A stretch of DNA of 64,000 nt from UBA2287 sp964479665 (GTDB lineage Bacteria; Bacteroidota; Bacteroidia; Bacteroidales; Tenuifilaceae), in assembly GCA_964479665.1 (NCBI GenBank), contig CAYZNN010000001.1, positions 62,001 through 126,000 of the forward strand, read 5' to 3'. Of this stretch, positions 43,433 to 50,613 are shown one piece after another (the stretch's first letter is position 1; each line of letters starts with the position of its first letter). The position numbers and the translations under genes were made by a program. The notes beneath the pieces were generated by a model that had not been told where the DNA came from, did not search any database, and was given only the letters and a program-made list of their open reading frames with translations.

Positions 43433-43565
43433 TTTGAGGGCCTGATATTTTTATTAAAAAATTACTAACATTATTAAGTAGCAGAATAACAGAGATATAC
43501 AATTTGCAAACCCGATTGAAAGTATGTTAAAAAGCATAGTTGTATAGCATAATTTTATTGTTCGG

Positions 43566-43598
43566 TTGTTTTAATTCAATAATTATGCTTTACATTTG
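43566..43598 (+). promoter_or_regulatory. promoter of the acyl-CoA carboxylase operon
   Basis: TTG (43566-43568) and TACATTTG (43591-43598) are separated by 22 nt, close to the Bacteroidota -33/-7 spacing. The first gene starts 24 nt after the -7 box. Confidence 0.5.
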
Positions 43599-43622
43599 TC
43601 GCGTTAAAAATGCTTGGTGGAT

Positions 43623-45140
43623 ATGATAAAAAAAGTTTTAATTGCCAATCGTGGCGAAATAGCAGTGCGAGTTATTCGCTCGTGCCGCGAATTAGGTATT
43701 GCCACTGTGGCGGTTTACTCCGATGCCGACAGGGCTGCAAAGCATGTTCGTTACGCTGGTGAAGCCTACCATATTGGCCCTTCTCCCTCCAAGGAGAGTT
43801 ACCTCAATGGCGATCGAATTATTGAAACAGCTCTCAGGTGCGGTGCCGATGCCATTCACCCCGGTTACGGTTTTCTTTCGGAAAATGCCGAGTTTGCGCA
43901 GAAATGTGTCGATGCTGGCTTGGTTTTTATAGGTCCCGACCCCGATGCCATTGAAAAGATGGGCGATAAAATTACTGCACGCACTACAATGATTGCCGCT
44001 GGCGTTCCTGTTGTGCCCGGTACCAAAGATCGGGTCGATTCGCCCGAAAGTATTCGAAAGGTTCTCGACGAAATAGGTTTGCCTTTAATTGTTAAAGCGT
44101 CGGCTGGCGGTGGCGGCAAGGGTATGCGACTGGTTCGTAAAGCCGACGATTTAATGAATGCCGTTTCCCTGGCTCGTTCCGAGGCACAAGCTGCCTTTGG
44201 CGACGATACTGTATATATTGAAAAGTACATTGAAGGGCCACACCATATAGAATTTCAAATTATTGCCGATCGGCATGGAAACGTGGCGCACCTGTTCGAA
44301 AGGGAATGCTCCATTCAGCGTCGTCACCAAAAGGTGGTAGAGGAAACTCCTTCGCCATTTATTACTCAAGAACTTCGCGAGAAAATGGCAGCCGCTGCCA
44401 TAGCAGCCGCAAGGGCTGTTAATTATGTTGGTGCTGGAACCATTGAGTTTCTGGTCGATGCCAACCGTAATTTCTACTTTCTCGAAATGAATACGCGCCT
44501 TCAGGTTGAACATCCAATTACCGAAAGGGTAACCGGAATCGATTTGGTGAAGGAGCAGTTGCTGGTTGCATCGGGTAAACCATTGTCGTTTCAACAGGAT
44601 GAGGTAGCGCAGTATGGCCATGCCATTGAGTGTCGCATTTCGGCCGAAGATCCGGCCAATAACTTTATGCCATCGCCCGGTGTTATTAGGCACGTTAGCG
44701 AACCCAACGGACTTGGCATTCGTACCGATGGTTACGTTTACGAAGGTTTCGAAATCCCCATGTATTACGATCCCATGATTACTAAACTAATTGCCTGGGG
44801 ACGAACCCGCGAAGAGGCCATCGACCGCATGAAGCGCGCCCTCTACGAGTTTAAAATAACCGGAGTGAAAACTACCATTAAGTTCCTCGAACGAATTATG
44901 GATAATCAGGAGTTCCGTTCGGGTGTTTACGATACTCACTTCATCGAAAGGCACTTACCTGCGCTTCTCGAAATGGCTAGCCATAACCGCACCGAGTATG
45001 TTGATATGGCCATTATTGCCACCTATCTCGACTACCTTTCGAAAATTGAAAAGTTTGCCATGAACGACTTCCTTGCCACTCGTAGCAATGGCGATAAATG
45101 GAAGGATTACGGGAAGAAAAAGAATTTGCAACGAATTTAG
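43623..45140 (+). CDS. accC: biotin carboxylase subunit of an acyl-CoA carboxylase
   Basis: The ATG at 43623 (MIKKVLIANRGEIAVRV) gives 505 residues; a TTG three codons earlier is in frame. It has the ATP-grasp biotin carboxylase features: IKASAGGGGKGMRLV for ATP binding, the bicarbonate/catalytic region with EMNTRLQVEHPITE, and HAIECRISAEDP. It carboxylates biotin on the carrier protein encoded next. It is first in a three-gene operon (spacings 6 and 7 nt). With a carboxyltransferase of the PCC-beta type as partner, the substrate is probably propionyl-CoA or another short acyl-CoA rather than only acetyl-CoA. Confidence 0.93.
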   Translation: MIKKVLIANRGEIAVRVIRSCRELGIATVAVYSDADRAAKHVRYAGEAYHIGPSPSKESYLNGDRIIETALRCGADAIHPGYGFLSENAEFAQKCVDAGLVFIGPDPDAIEKMGDKITARTTMIAAGVPVVPGTKDRVDSPESIRKVLDEIGLPLIVKASAGGGGKGMRLVRKADDLMNAVSLARSEAQAAFGDDTVYIEKYIEGPHHIEFQIIADRHGNVAHLFERECSIQRRHQKVVEETPSPFITQELREKMAAAAIAAARAVNYVGAGTIEFLVDANRNFYFLEMNTRLQVEHPITERVTGIDLVKEQLLVASGKPLSFQQDEVAQYGHAIECRISAEDPANNFMPSPGVIRHVSEPNGLGIRTDGYVYEGFEIPMYYDPMITKLIAWGRTREEAIDRMKRALYEFKITGVKTTIKFLERIMDNQEFRSGVYDTHFIERHLPALLEMASHNRTEYVDMAIIATYLDYLSKIEKFAMNDFLATRSNGDKWKDYGKKKNLQRI

Positions 45141-45146
45141 CACTGT

Positions 45147-45656
45147 ATGGCTCTCGATATTAAAATTGGCGATAGAACCGCCACGGTTCAGCTTGTGAGT
45201 AAAGATGGCTCGAAAGCAACTCTCGAAATCGATGGGAAAACCTTCGAGGTCGATGTTCTCATGGTGGAAGAGGGGGTTTACTCCATAATTCACGATGGCA
45301 AGTCGTACAACATTGAAATGATTCCCGGTGAGGGCCCCAAAAACTACTTCGTAAATACCTATTACACTTCACACGAGGTAGAGGTAATCGATGCTCAGAG
45401 CCGATACCTTAAGAATCGCAAGGGAAACGGCGACGACAGCGGCGATAAAATAATCAGCACCCCAATGCCCGGTAAGGTAGTGAAGATTCCAGTAAAAGAG
45501 GGCGACCCTGTTTCGAAGGGGAAAACGGTAATCGTTATTTCGGCCATGAAAATGGAGAGCGAGTACAAGGCGCCTGTCGATGGCATTGTAAAGCGTATAT
45601 ACGTTAGTGAAGGCCAAACTATAAATGGCAATCAGCCACTTGTTGAAATAGTATAA
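45147..45656 (+). CDS. biotin carboxyl carrier protein subunit
   Basis: The 169-residue protein ends in a biotinyl domain with the attachment Lys135 in SAMKMESEY and the preceding STPMPGKVVKIPVKEGDPV hairpin. The N-terminal 85 residues form a beta-rich region (LDIKIGDRTATVQLV, TFEVDVLMVEEGVYSI) probably serving as the docking domain for the carboxylase complex. It lies 6 nt after the biotin carboxylase gene and 7 nt before the carboxyltransferase gene. Confidence 0.92.
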   Translation: MALDIKIGDRTATVQLVSKDGSKATLEIDGKTFEVDVLMVEEGVYSIIHDGKSYNIEMIPGEGPKNYFVNTYYTSHEVEVIDAQSRYLKNRKGNGDDSGDKIISTPMPGKVVKIPVKEGDPVSKGKTVIVISAMKMESEYKAPVDGIVKRIYVSEGQTINGNQPLVEIV

Positions 45657-45663
45657 TCTTGAA

Positions 45664-47205
45664 ATGAAGACATTGCACGACAAATTCAATCTTTTTGAAG
45701 AAAAGGTTGCCCAATCGCTTGCCGGAGGTGGCGAAGCACGCATTAAACGTCAGCACGAAGCGGGTAAAAAAACGGCGCGTGAGCGCATCGAACTGTTTCT
45801 CGATCCTAATACCTTTGTAGAGTTAGATCAGTTTGCCATGAATCGCTGGTCGGAGTTGCCAACCGATCAGTCGCCCATTCCCGGCGATGGCGTAATCTCG
45901 GGCTATGGCAAAGTGGAGGGCCGTTTGGTTTTTGTTTACGCCTACGACTTTACTGTTTTCGGGGGAACGTTAAGCCGAACCAATGCCAACAAAATAATTA
46001 AGGTTCAGCAAATGGCGCTGAAAATGGGTGCACCCATTGTAGGATTAAACGATTCGGGGGGCGCACGTATTCAGGAGGGCGTTCAGAGCCTTGCAGGCTA
46101 CGCCGATATTTTTTTCAATAACGTTCGAAGTTCGGGTGTAATTCCCCAAATTACCTGTATAATGGGCCCTTGTGCCGGTGGCGCTGTTTATTCTCCCGCT
46201 CTCAACGACTTCATTATTATGGTGAAGGAGAGCAGCTACATGTTTGTTACGGGTCCCGATGTTATTAAGGCCGTTACCCACGAAGATGTAACAAAAGAGG
46301 AACTTGGCGGGGCCGTTAGCCATAACTCGAAGAGCGGTGTGGCTCACTTTGTAGCCGACGACGACGAGCAGGCGCTTATGCAGATCCGCGAATTGCTGGC
46401 ATTTTTACCATCGAACAATATGGAAGAGGCCCCCATATTCCCAACGGCCGATTCAATTGATCGAGTTGAGGAGAAACTTCAGGTGCTGGTACCGGCTGAT
46501 CCCAATAAGCCTTACGATATAAAGGAATTGATTAATGCTGTAGTCGACGATGGAATTTTTCTTGAGGTACAACCCCTTTTTGCAAAGAATATAGTAGTAG
46601 GTTTTGCCCGCCTTGGGGGCGGTTCGGTGGGTATTGTAGCTAATCAGCCTGCCCATTTGGCTGGGGTTCTCGATATCGACTCGTCGGTTAAAGGCGCTCG
46701 ATTCATCCGCTTTTGCGATGCTTTTAATATACCAATAGTTTCGCTTGTCGATGTGCCCGGTTTTCTTCCTGGACTCGCGCAGGAGCTGAACGGTATTATA
46801 AAACATGGGGCCAAATTGCTCTACGCTTATTCCGAAGCAACCGTTCCAAAAATCACTTTAATAACTCGTAAAGCATACGGTGGCGCTTACTGTGTAATGG
46901 GAAGCAAGCATGTGGGTGCCGACGTTAATTTTGCCTATCCCACCGCCGAAATTGCAGTTATGGGGCCCGAAGGAGCTGTGAATATTATTTATAAGAATAA
47001 GTTTAGCGACCCTAGCGAGCTTACCGAAAAAATTGAGGAGTACCGCGAAGCGTTTGCAAATCCCTATAGGGCTGCTGAGTTAGGCTACATCGACGAGATT
47101 ATTTATCCTCGCCAAACCAGAGCAAAGTTAATACAAGCCCTTGAAATGGCTAGTTCCAAAAGTCAGCAGAATCCGCCACGCAAGCATGGAAACATTGTTC
47201 TCTAG
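45664..47205 (+). CDS. acyl-CoA carboxylase carboxyltransferase (beta) subunit
   Basis: The 513-residue crotonase-fold enzyme matches propionyl-CoA carboxylase beta and methylmalonyl-CoA decarboxylase alpha: GLNDSGGARIQEGVQSLAGY, MGPCAGGAVYSPAL, SYMFVTGPDVIKAVT, DVPGFLPGLAQELNGII and TRKAYGGAYCVMGSKH. The position that is Asp in many propionyl-CoA carboxylases (AYGGAYDVM) is Cys410 here. The protein moves the carboxyl group from biotin to an acyl-CoA, or the reverse. It is third in the operon. No methylmalonyl-CoA mutase, epimerase or sodium-pump decarboxylase subunit is in the window. Confidence 0.9.
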   Translation: MKTLHDKFNLFEEKVAQSLAGGGEARIKRQHEAGKKTARERIELFLDPNTFVELDQFAMNRWSELPTDQSPIPGDGVISGYGKVEGRLVFVYAYDFTVFGGTLSRTNANKIIKVQQMALKMGAPIVGLNDSGGARIQEGVQSLAGYADIFFNNVRSSGVIPQITCIMGPCAGGAVYSPALNDFIIMVKESSYMFVTGPDVIKAVTHEDVTKEELGGAVSHNSKSGVAHFVADDDEQALMQIRELLAFLPSNNMEEAPIFPTADSIDRVEEKLQVLVPADPNKPYDIKELINAVVDDGIFLEVQPLFAKNIVVGFARLGGGSVGIVANQPAHLAGVLDIDSSVKGARFIRFCDAFNIPIVSLVDVPGFLPGLAQELNGIIKHGAKLLYAYSEATVPKITLITRKAYGGAYCVMGSKHVGADVNFAYPTAEIAVMGPEGAVNIIYKNKFSDPSELTEKIEEYREAFANPYRAAELGYIDEIIYPRQTRAKLIQALEMASSKSQQNPPRKHGNIVL

Positions 47206-47274
47206 TATTTATGAGCACGTTGCCTACTAAGAATAGGGTAGAGGTTGAAAATTTCGAAAAAAAATGCAAAAATG

Positions 47275-47306
47275 TTTGGGAGATTTTAATATAACACTTA
47301 TTTTTG
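47275..47306 (+). promoter_or_regulatory. Bacteroidota-type promoter of the tRNA-Gly/tRNA-Leu unit
   Basis: TTTG (47275-47278), a 20-nt spacer, and TATTTTTG (47299-47306) give an essentially perfect -33/-7 match. The tRNA-Gly begins 36 nt after the box. Confidence 0.75.
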
Positions 47307-47342
47307 CCACGCTTCTAAAGCAAAACGTTTTTTAAATTTATT

Positions 47343-47415
47343 GCGAAAGTAGCTCAGTTGGTAGAGCATAACCTTGCCAAGGTTAGGGTCGCGAGTTCGA
47401 GTCTCGTCTTTCGCT
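47343..47415 (+). tRNA. tRNA-Gly (anticodon GCC)
   Basis: The 73-nt cloverleaf has acceptor GCGAAAG / CTTTCGC, the D-arm AGCTCAGTTGGTAGAGC, an anticodon stem ACCTT-loop-AAGGT with GCC, and the T-arm with GTTCGAGTC. The 3' CCA is not encoded. Confidence 0.95.
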
Positions 47416-47474
47416 CAGAAGTAAATGGCGGATTAACTCCGCTGTTTTTGTATAGATAAAAACTACCATAAGGA

Positions 47475-47559
47475 GTCCGGATGGCGGAATTGGTAGACGC
47501 GCAGGACTTAAAATCCTGTGACCATTGAGGTTGTGCGGGTTCGATTCCCGCTCCGGGCA
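47475..47559 (+). tRNA. tRNA-Leu (anticodon TAA)
   Basis: The 85-nt tRNA with a long variable arm has acceptor GTCCGGA / TCCGGGC with one G-T pair and an anticodon loop carrying TAA within GGACTTAAAATCC. The T-arm reads GGTTCGATTCC. CCA is not encoded. Its 3' end (47540 onward) is repeated at 47866-47896. Confidence 0.95.
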
Positions 47560-47571
47560 CAAAACCAGAAG
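47540..47571 (+). repeat. direct repeat copy 1: tRNA-Leu 3' end plus downstream bases
   Basis: Thirty-two nt, from TTCGATTCCCGCTCC to CACAAAACCAGAAG, covering the T-arm, acceptor 3' strand and start of the terminator. Copy 2 at 47866-47896 is identical except for a 1-nt deletion. Confidence 0.9.
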
Positions 47572-47592
47572 CTTGAGAAATCAAGCTTTTTT
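47569..47592 (+). terminator. Rho-independent terminator after tRNA-Leu
   Basis: AAGCTTGA (47569-47576) pairs with TCAAGCTT (47581-47588) around GAAA, and the T-run reaches 47592. The start codon of the GIY-YIG gene lies 2 nt after it. Confidence 0.8.
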
Positions 47593-47594
47593 GC

Positions 47595-47864
47595 ATGTAT
47601 TACGTTTACGCAATTTCAAGTATATCTCGAAAATACATTTATGTCGGATTATCCGGTGATCCTGAAAAGCGGATAGCCCAGCATAACAGTGGTTACGAGC
47701 GAACAACAGGGCCCTATAGGCCTTATAAAGTTATTTCAGTTGAGGCTTTCGGAACCCGTGAATTGGCGCGTACCCGTGAGAAGTATTTGAAGTCAGGCGT
47801 TGGAAAGGAGTTTCTGAGGGATCCTGAGCAGAAGATGAGTGCGGGCCTGTCTGCCGACAGGTAG
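47595..47864 (+). CDS. GIY-YIG nuclease family protein
   Basis: The 89-residue protein is a single GIY-YIG domain: YYVYAIS and YIYVGLSG are the two GIY/YIG strands (residues 2-8 and 14-21), KRIAQHNSG holds the catalytic Arg, and the Glu lies in the TREKYL helix or nearby. Stand-alone GIY-YIG proteins of this size are frequent in Bacteroidota and of unclear role. Its last codons include a 16-nt hairpin (47846-47861), and the stop is 1 nt before copy 2 of the tRNA-Leu direct repeat. There is no room for its own promoter behind the tRNA terminator, so expression may depend on read-through. The layout suggests a small mobile cassette. Confidence 0.8.
   Translation: MYYVYAISSISRKYIYVGLSGDPEKRIAQHNSGYERTTGPYRPYKVISVEAFGTRELARTREKYLKSGVGKEFLRDPEQKMSAGLSADR
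47846..47861. repeat. short palindrome at the end of the GIY-YIG gene
   Basis: CCTGTCTGCCGACAGG has a perfect 6-bp stem with a 4-nt loop. Similar hairpins are, as I recall, dispersed in some Bacteroidota genomes. It encodes the last residues (GLSADR) of the GIY-YIG frame. Confidence 0.55.
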
Positions 47865-47865
47865 A

Positions 47866-47896
47866 TTCGATTCCCGCTCGGGCACAAAACCAGAAG
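47866..47896 (+). repeat. direct repeat copy 2: partial tRNA-Leu 3' end
   Basis: Thirty-one nt matching 47540-47571 with one missing C in the acceptor part (CTCGGGC instead of CTCCGGGC). It is not part of a full tRNA. The copies are 326 bp apart and bound the GIY-YIG gene. Confidence 0.9.
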
Positions 47897-47932
47897 GGCT
47901 TCTCAATATTAACTGAAAAGCCCTTCTGGTTT
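47887..47932. terminator. bidirectional Rho-independent terminator
   Basis: A 15-bp perfect stem, 47887-47901 with 47918-47932, extends by 3 bp after one mismatch. It lies between the plus-strand GIY-YIG gene and the minus-strand sigma factor gene and could serve both. Confidence 0.85.
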
Positions 47933-47941
47933 ATATTATTT

Positions 47942-48445
47942 TTAATACTGATAGTTCTCGCCTAGAGCAGTCATTAACTTTTGTCTCGAAAAGAAAATTC
48001 GACTTTTTACAGTTCCTATTTTAAGGTTCAATTTGTCTGCAATTTCCTTGTACTTATAGCCCGAAGTATGCATTTCAAATGGCACCCTAAAATCGTCGTC
48101 GAGTTCGCTAACTTTTTTGCTTAGCTCGCTGTGCGAGAAGCTCGGCTCGGGCCCCTCCGAAGAAGGACGGCTATTGATTAAGAACTGGTTGTCGCTACTA
48201 TCGAAAGCGGTGCGTTGTTTAGCATTCTTTCTGTAGTTATTAATAAAGGTGTTCTTCATTATGGTGAATGTCCACGCCTTGATATTGGTATTGTCTTCAA
48301 ACTTGTCGCGGTATGTTAGGGCCTTCAAAAAAGTTTCCTGAAGTAAATCGCGAGCATCCTCAGGATTCGAAGTCAGGCTGTATGCAAATCGCTCCAGATT
48401 TGGCTCAAGCTCTATTAGTGCGGTGCTGAATTCTGTAGTTGTCAT
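47942..48445 (-). CDS. ECF-type RNA polymerase sigma factor
   Basis: The 167-residue protein has sigma region 2 (NLERFAYSLTSNPEDARDLLQ, FLKALTYRDKF, AWTFTIMKNTFINNYRK; about residues 14-80) and region 4 (about 110-160: ELDDDFRVPFEMHTSGYKYKE, KIGTVKSRIFFSRQKL). No anti-sigma gene follows. The nearest same-strand neighbour upstream is the MerR/B12 regulator, across a 456-bp gene-free gap. In Bacteroidota such single ECF factors often pair with CarH/LitR-like regulators, so it may be light- or B12-controlled; this is an inference. Confidence 0.9.
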   Translation of the reverse strand: MTTTEFSTALIELEPNLERFAYSLTSNPEDARDLLQETFLKALTYRDKFEDNTNIKAWTFTIMKNTFINNYRKNAKQRTAFDSSDNQFLINSRPSSEGPEPSFSHSELSKKVSELDDDFRVPFEMHTSGYKYKEIADKLNLKIGTVKSRIFFSRQKLMTALGENYQY

Positions 48446-48901
48446 GGTATTGTAGATTTAATTTATATTAAGAATAGGTCTAAATAAATGTTTATGCAAA
48501 TATATGACAAACTTCAACAAAAGAAATGGGAGCAAATTGAGGTATGGTGTAATTCTATACGTATTCTAAATAAAAAATATATCAGTTATTGATTATTTGC
48601 GGCCCTGAGAATTTGGCGTATAAATTACATCTAGATGAATATTTTTTCAAAAAGTATTTTAAAATGATTAACTTTTTATGTAACTATTTAGAATTAAGTT
48701 TAGTACGAAAATTTGATTGAAACAAATTTTAAATAAGTTTGTTTATTAATGATTTTTGAATAATCTAGAGCATGTAATTATTGTATATAGTAATTCCCTT
48801 GCAGATGTCCAAAATATTATGTTGCTAAAAAGAAAATATATAGCAACAATTAAAGTTGAAGGGATGTGAAGCAATTGTAAAATGGCTTTGTAATATTCTG
48901 T
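48446..48901. other. 456-bp gene-free AT-rich region between the ECF sigma and MerR genes
   Basis: The region is strongly AT-rich with stops in all frames. It holds a -7 box for the sigma factor gene at 48497-48504 (TATATTTG on the minus strand) and otherwise short A/T tracts. No tRNA, repeat or clear hairpin terminator is visible. Its length suggests an extended control region upstream of the sigma gene. Confidence 0.5.
48497..48504 (-). promoter_or_regulatory. -7 promoter box of the ECF sigma gene
   Basis: The minus strand reads TATATTTG followed by C, 52 nt upstream of the sigma start codon. No TTTG lies at the ideal -33 spacing, which would fit dependence on an activator or alternative sigma factor. 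Confidence 0.4.
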
Positions 48902-49798
48902 TTATTTTAATTCGTGTTTCTTCAGAATTTTTCCAAGCATTTGCCTGAACTGCTGTGGCGAATTAACTACGACAATTTTTTTGGTGAACTGGTCTTTATG
49001 CGATTCAATTTGTATTCCCGAAGCCATTATGTTGGCACTAGGAAATCGTTCGTTTAGTTTACCGAATATGTCTTTCAGTTCGGTAAGTGGGACCGATTTA
49101 GTAATTGTAGTGTAAAAGGTTTCTATGTCATGCAGTGAGCCGATAGCAATTACATCTTTCAAAGGTACCGTTTGCCCCAGATATGCAGAAGCAAAACCCA
49201 TTTCGCGGGCTATATATGCCGAGTAAAGTAAACCCAATTCATGGTATTCGTTCTCGGGCAGGAAAAAAAGAATTTTGGGGGCATTGCGATTGGGTTTGGG
49301 CAGGTTATGGGTAAGGATTATAATTTTTTCGCGTATAATATTGGTGGCAAAATGCTCTTGGGCTGGCATTATGGCTCCTGAGAGCCACAATTCTCCGAGT
49401 CGATTTTGAAATGGAATAATCAGATTATTGTATGTGTAATCGAAACCCTTCTCAGTAATGGACTCTTCCAATTTGGCTGTAAATTTATGAAAGTCCATGT
49501 TTATCGTTGCGTCGAGCAGCGATTCGGGAATGAGTGGGGGAGTAACATAGCTGTTTCCTTTGCTAACCAGTTGGGCAACCTCATCGCTATTCATGGCAGC
49601 AATCTGGCTAATTTTATAGCCCATGGCCTGCAGTTGCGATACGTTTAAAGCCAGTTTCAAATCGTCATCTGAGTATCGACGGATATTGGTATTGGTACGG
49701 TTAGGCGAGAACAAATTGTAACGCTTTTCCCAAATTCGTATGGTATGGGCCTTAACACCCGAAAGGATTGAAAGATGCTTTATTGAGTAGGTTGCCAT
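48902..49798 (-). CDS. MerR family regulator with B12-binding domain (CarH/LitR type)
   Basis: The ATG at 49798 (MATYSIKHLSILSGV) gives 298 residues; six upstream in-frame codons are unlikely. Residues 1-70 are a MerR winged helix (HTIRIWEKRYNLFSPNRT, RRYSDDDL). Residues about 90-165 match the helical bundle with W138-x9-E148-H149 (WLSGAIMPAQEH), and residues about 174-290 the cobalamin-binding fold with E184-Y185-H186-x2-G189. These are the motifs of adenosylcobalamin photoreceptors of the CarH group. Such proteins repress promoters in the dark and release DNA on light. It lies upstream of an ECF sigma gene on the same strand, a plausible target. No carotenoid or photolyase gene is in the window. 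Confidence 0.87.
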   Translation of the reverse strand: MATYSIKHLSILSGVKAHTIRIWEKRYNLFSPNRTNTNIRRYSDDDLKLALNVSQLQAMGYKISQIAAMNSDEVAQLVSKGNSYVTPPLIPESLLDATINMDFHKFTAKLEESITEKGFDYTYNNLIIPFQNRLGELWLSGAIMPAQEHFATNIIREKIIILTHNLPKPNRNAPKILFFLPENEYHELGLLYSAYIAREMGFASAYLGQTVPLKDVIAIGSLHDIETFYTTITKSVPLTELKDIFGKLNERFPSANIMASGIQIESHKDQFTKKIVVVNSPQQFRQMLGKILKKHELK

Positions 49799-49961
49799 TT
49801 TAATTCTGTTCAACACTTCAATAACGTTTCTTAGTCAATTTGGTTCAAAGTGCCTGTAACTAACTTGAAACATATTTTAAGAAACAATATTTCAGCGTTA
49901 GTAATATGGTATTTATATTAATGATTATCGCAGAATCGAGCGGGATATCTGCAATTTGTGT

Positions 49962-50612
49962 TCAACTAACCCTTCGGGCTAAAGTTATTCCATCGCGCAG
50001 TGGCAGCATTACCTTTTCGAAATGGTTGTTGTTTGCAAGCAGCCGGTTGAATTGTATTACGCCTAGCGTGTGTGCATCATTGGCAGAGGAATCTACCACC
50101 TTCCCGCTCCATAGCACATTGTCGGCTACTAGCAAGCCTCCAATCTTTAAATGATTCTGTGCCAATTGAAGGTATTCTGGGTACTCACGCTTGTCGCCAT
50201 CAATAAATATGAAATCGAAATGGGAGTTCAATTCTGGTATTATGCTCAACGCATTACCCACAAGCAGTTCAATTTGGTTGTCGAACCCCGATTTTTCGAA
50301 ATAATGCTGCGCTATGGGGGCTATCTCATCATTTATTTCAATTGTAGTTATGTGCCCTTGAGCACCAACGGCTATGGCCATGCATAGAGTAGTGTAGCCG
50401 GTAAAAGTGCCAATTTCGAGAATTGATTTGGGCTTATAAATGCTCACAAGCATTTCAATAAACTTCCCTAAAATGGGACCGCTGAGCATGTGTGGGTTTA
50501 AGGTGCTTAGGTAAGTTTTACGTCGCAGTTCGTGGAGTAAACGGTTTTCTTGGGAACTGTTTTTTAGCAAGTACTCCTCAAGGTCATTATTTAATCGGGT
50601 ATCGAGCAACAT
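49962..50612 (-). CDS. class I SAM-dependent O-methyltransferase
   Basis: The 216-residue protein matches the catechol/caffeoyl-CoA O-methyltransferase-like family: SAM motif ILEIGTFTGYTTLCMA (residues 64-79), acidic TIEINDE, metal/substrate motif FIFIDGDKREYPEYL, and VADNVLWSGKVV. The substrate is unknown. It starts 1 nt after the stop of the M16 peptidase gene, so the two are probably cotranscribed, but no functional link is evident. Confidence 0.9.
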   Translation of the reverse strand: MLLDTRLNNDLEEYLLKNSSQENRLLHELRRKTYLSTLNPHMLSGPILGKFIEMLVSIYKPKSILEIGTFTGYTTLCMAIAVGAQGHITTIEINDEIAPIAQHYFEKSGFDNQIELLVGNALSIIPELNSHFDFIFIDGDKREYPEYLQLAQNHLKIGGLLVADNVLWSGKVVDSSANDAHTLGVIQFNRLLANNNHFEKVMLPLRDGITLARRVS

Positions 50613-50613
50613 G

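Noticed and set aside
47475..47559. A group I intron in tRNA-Leu linked with the GIY-YIG gene
   Set aside because: The tRNA-Leu is complete and uninterrupted; the GIY-YIG gene lies after its terminator.
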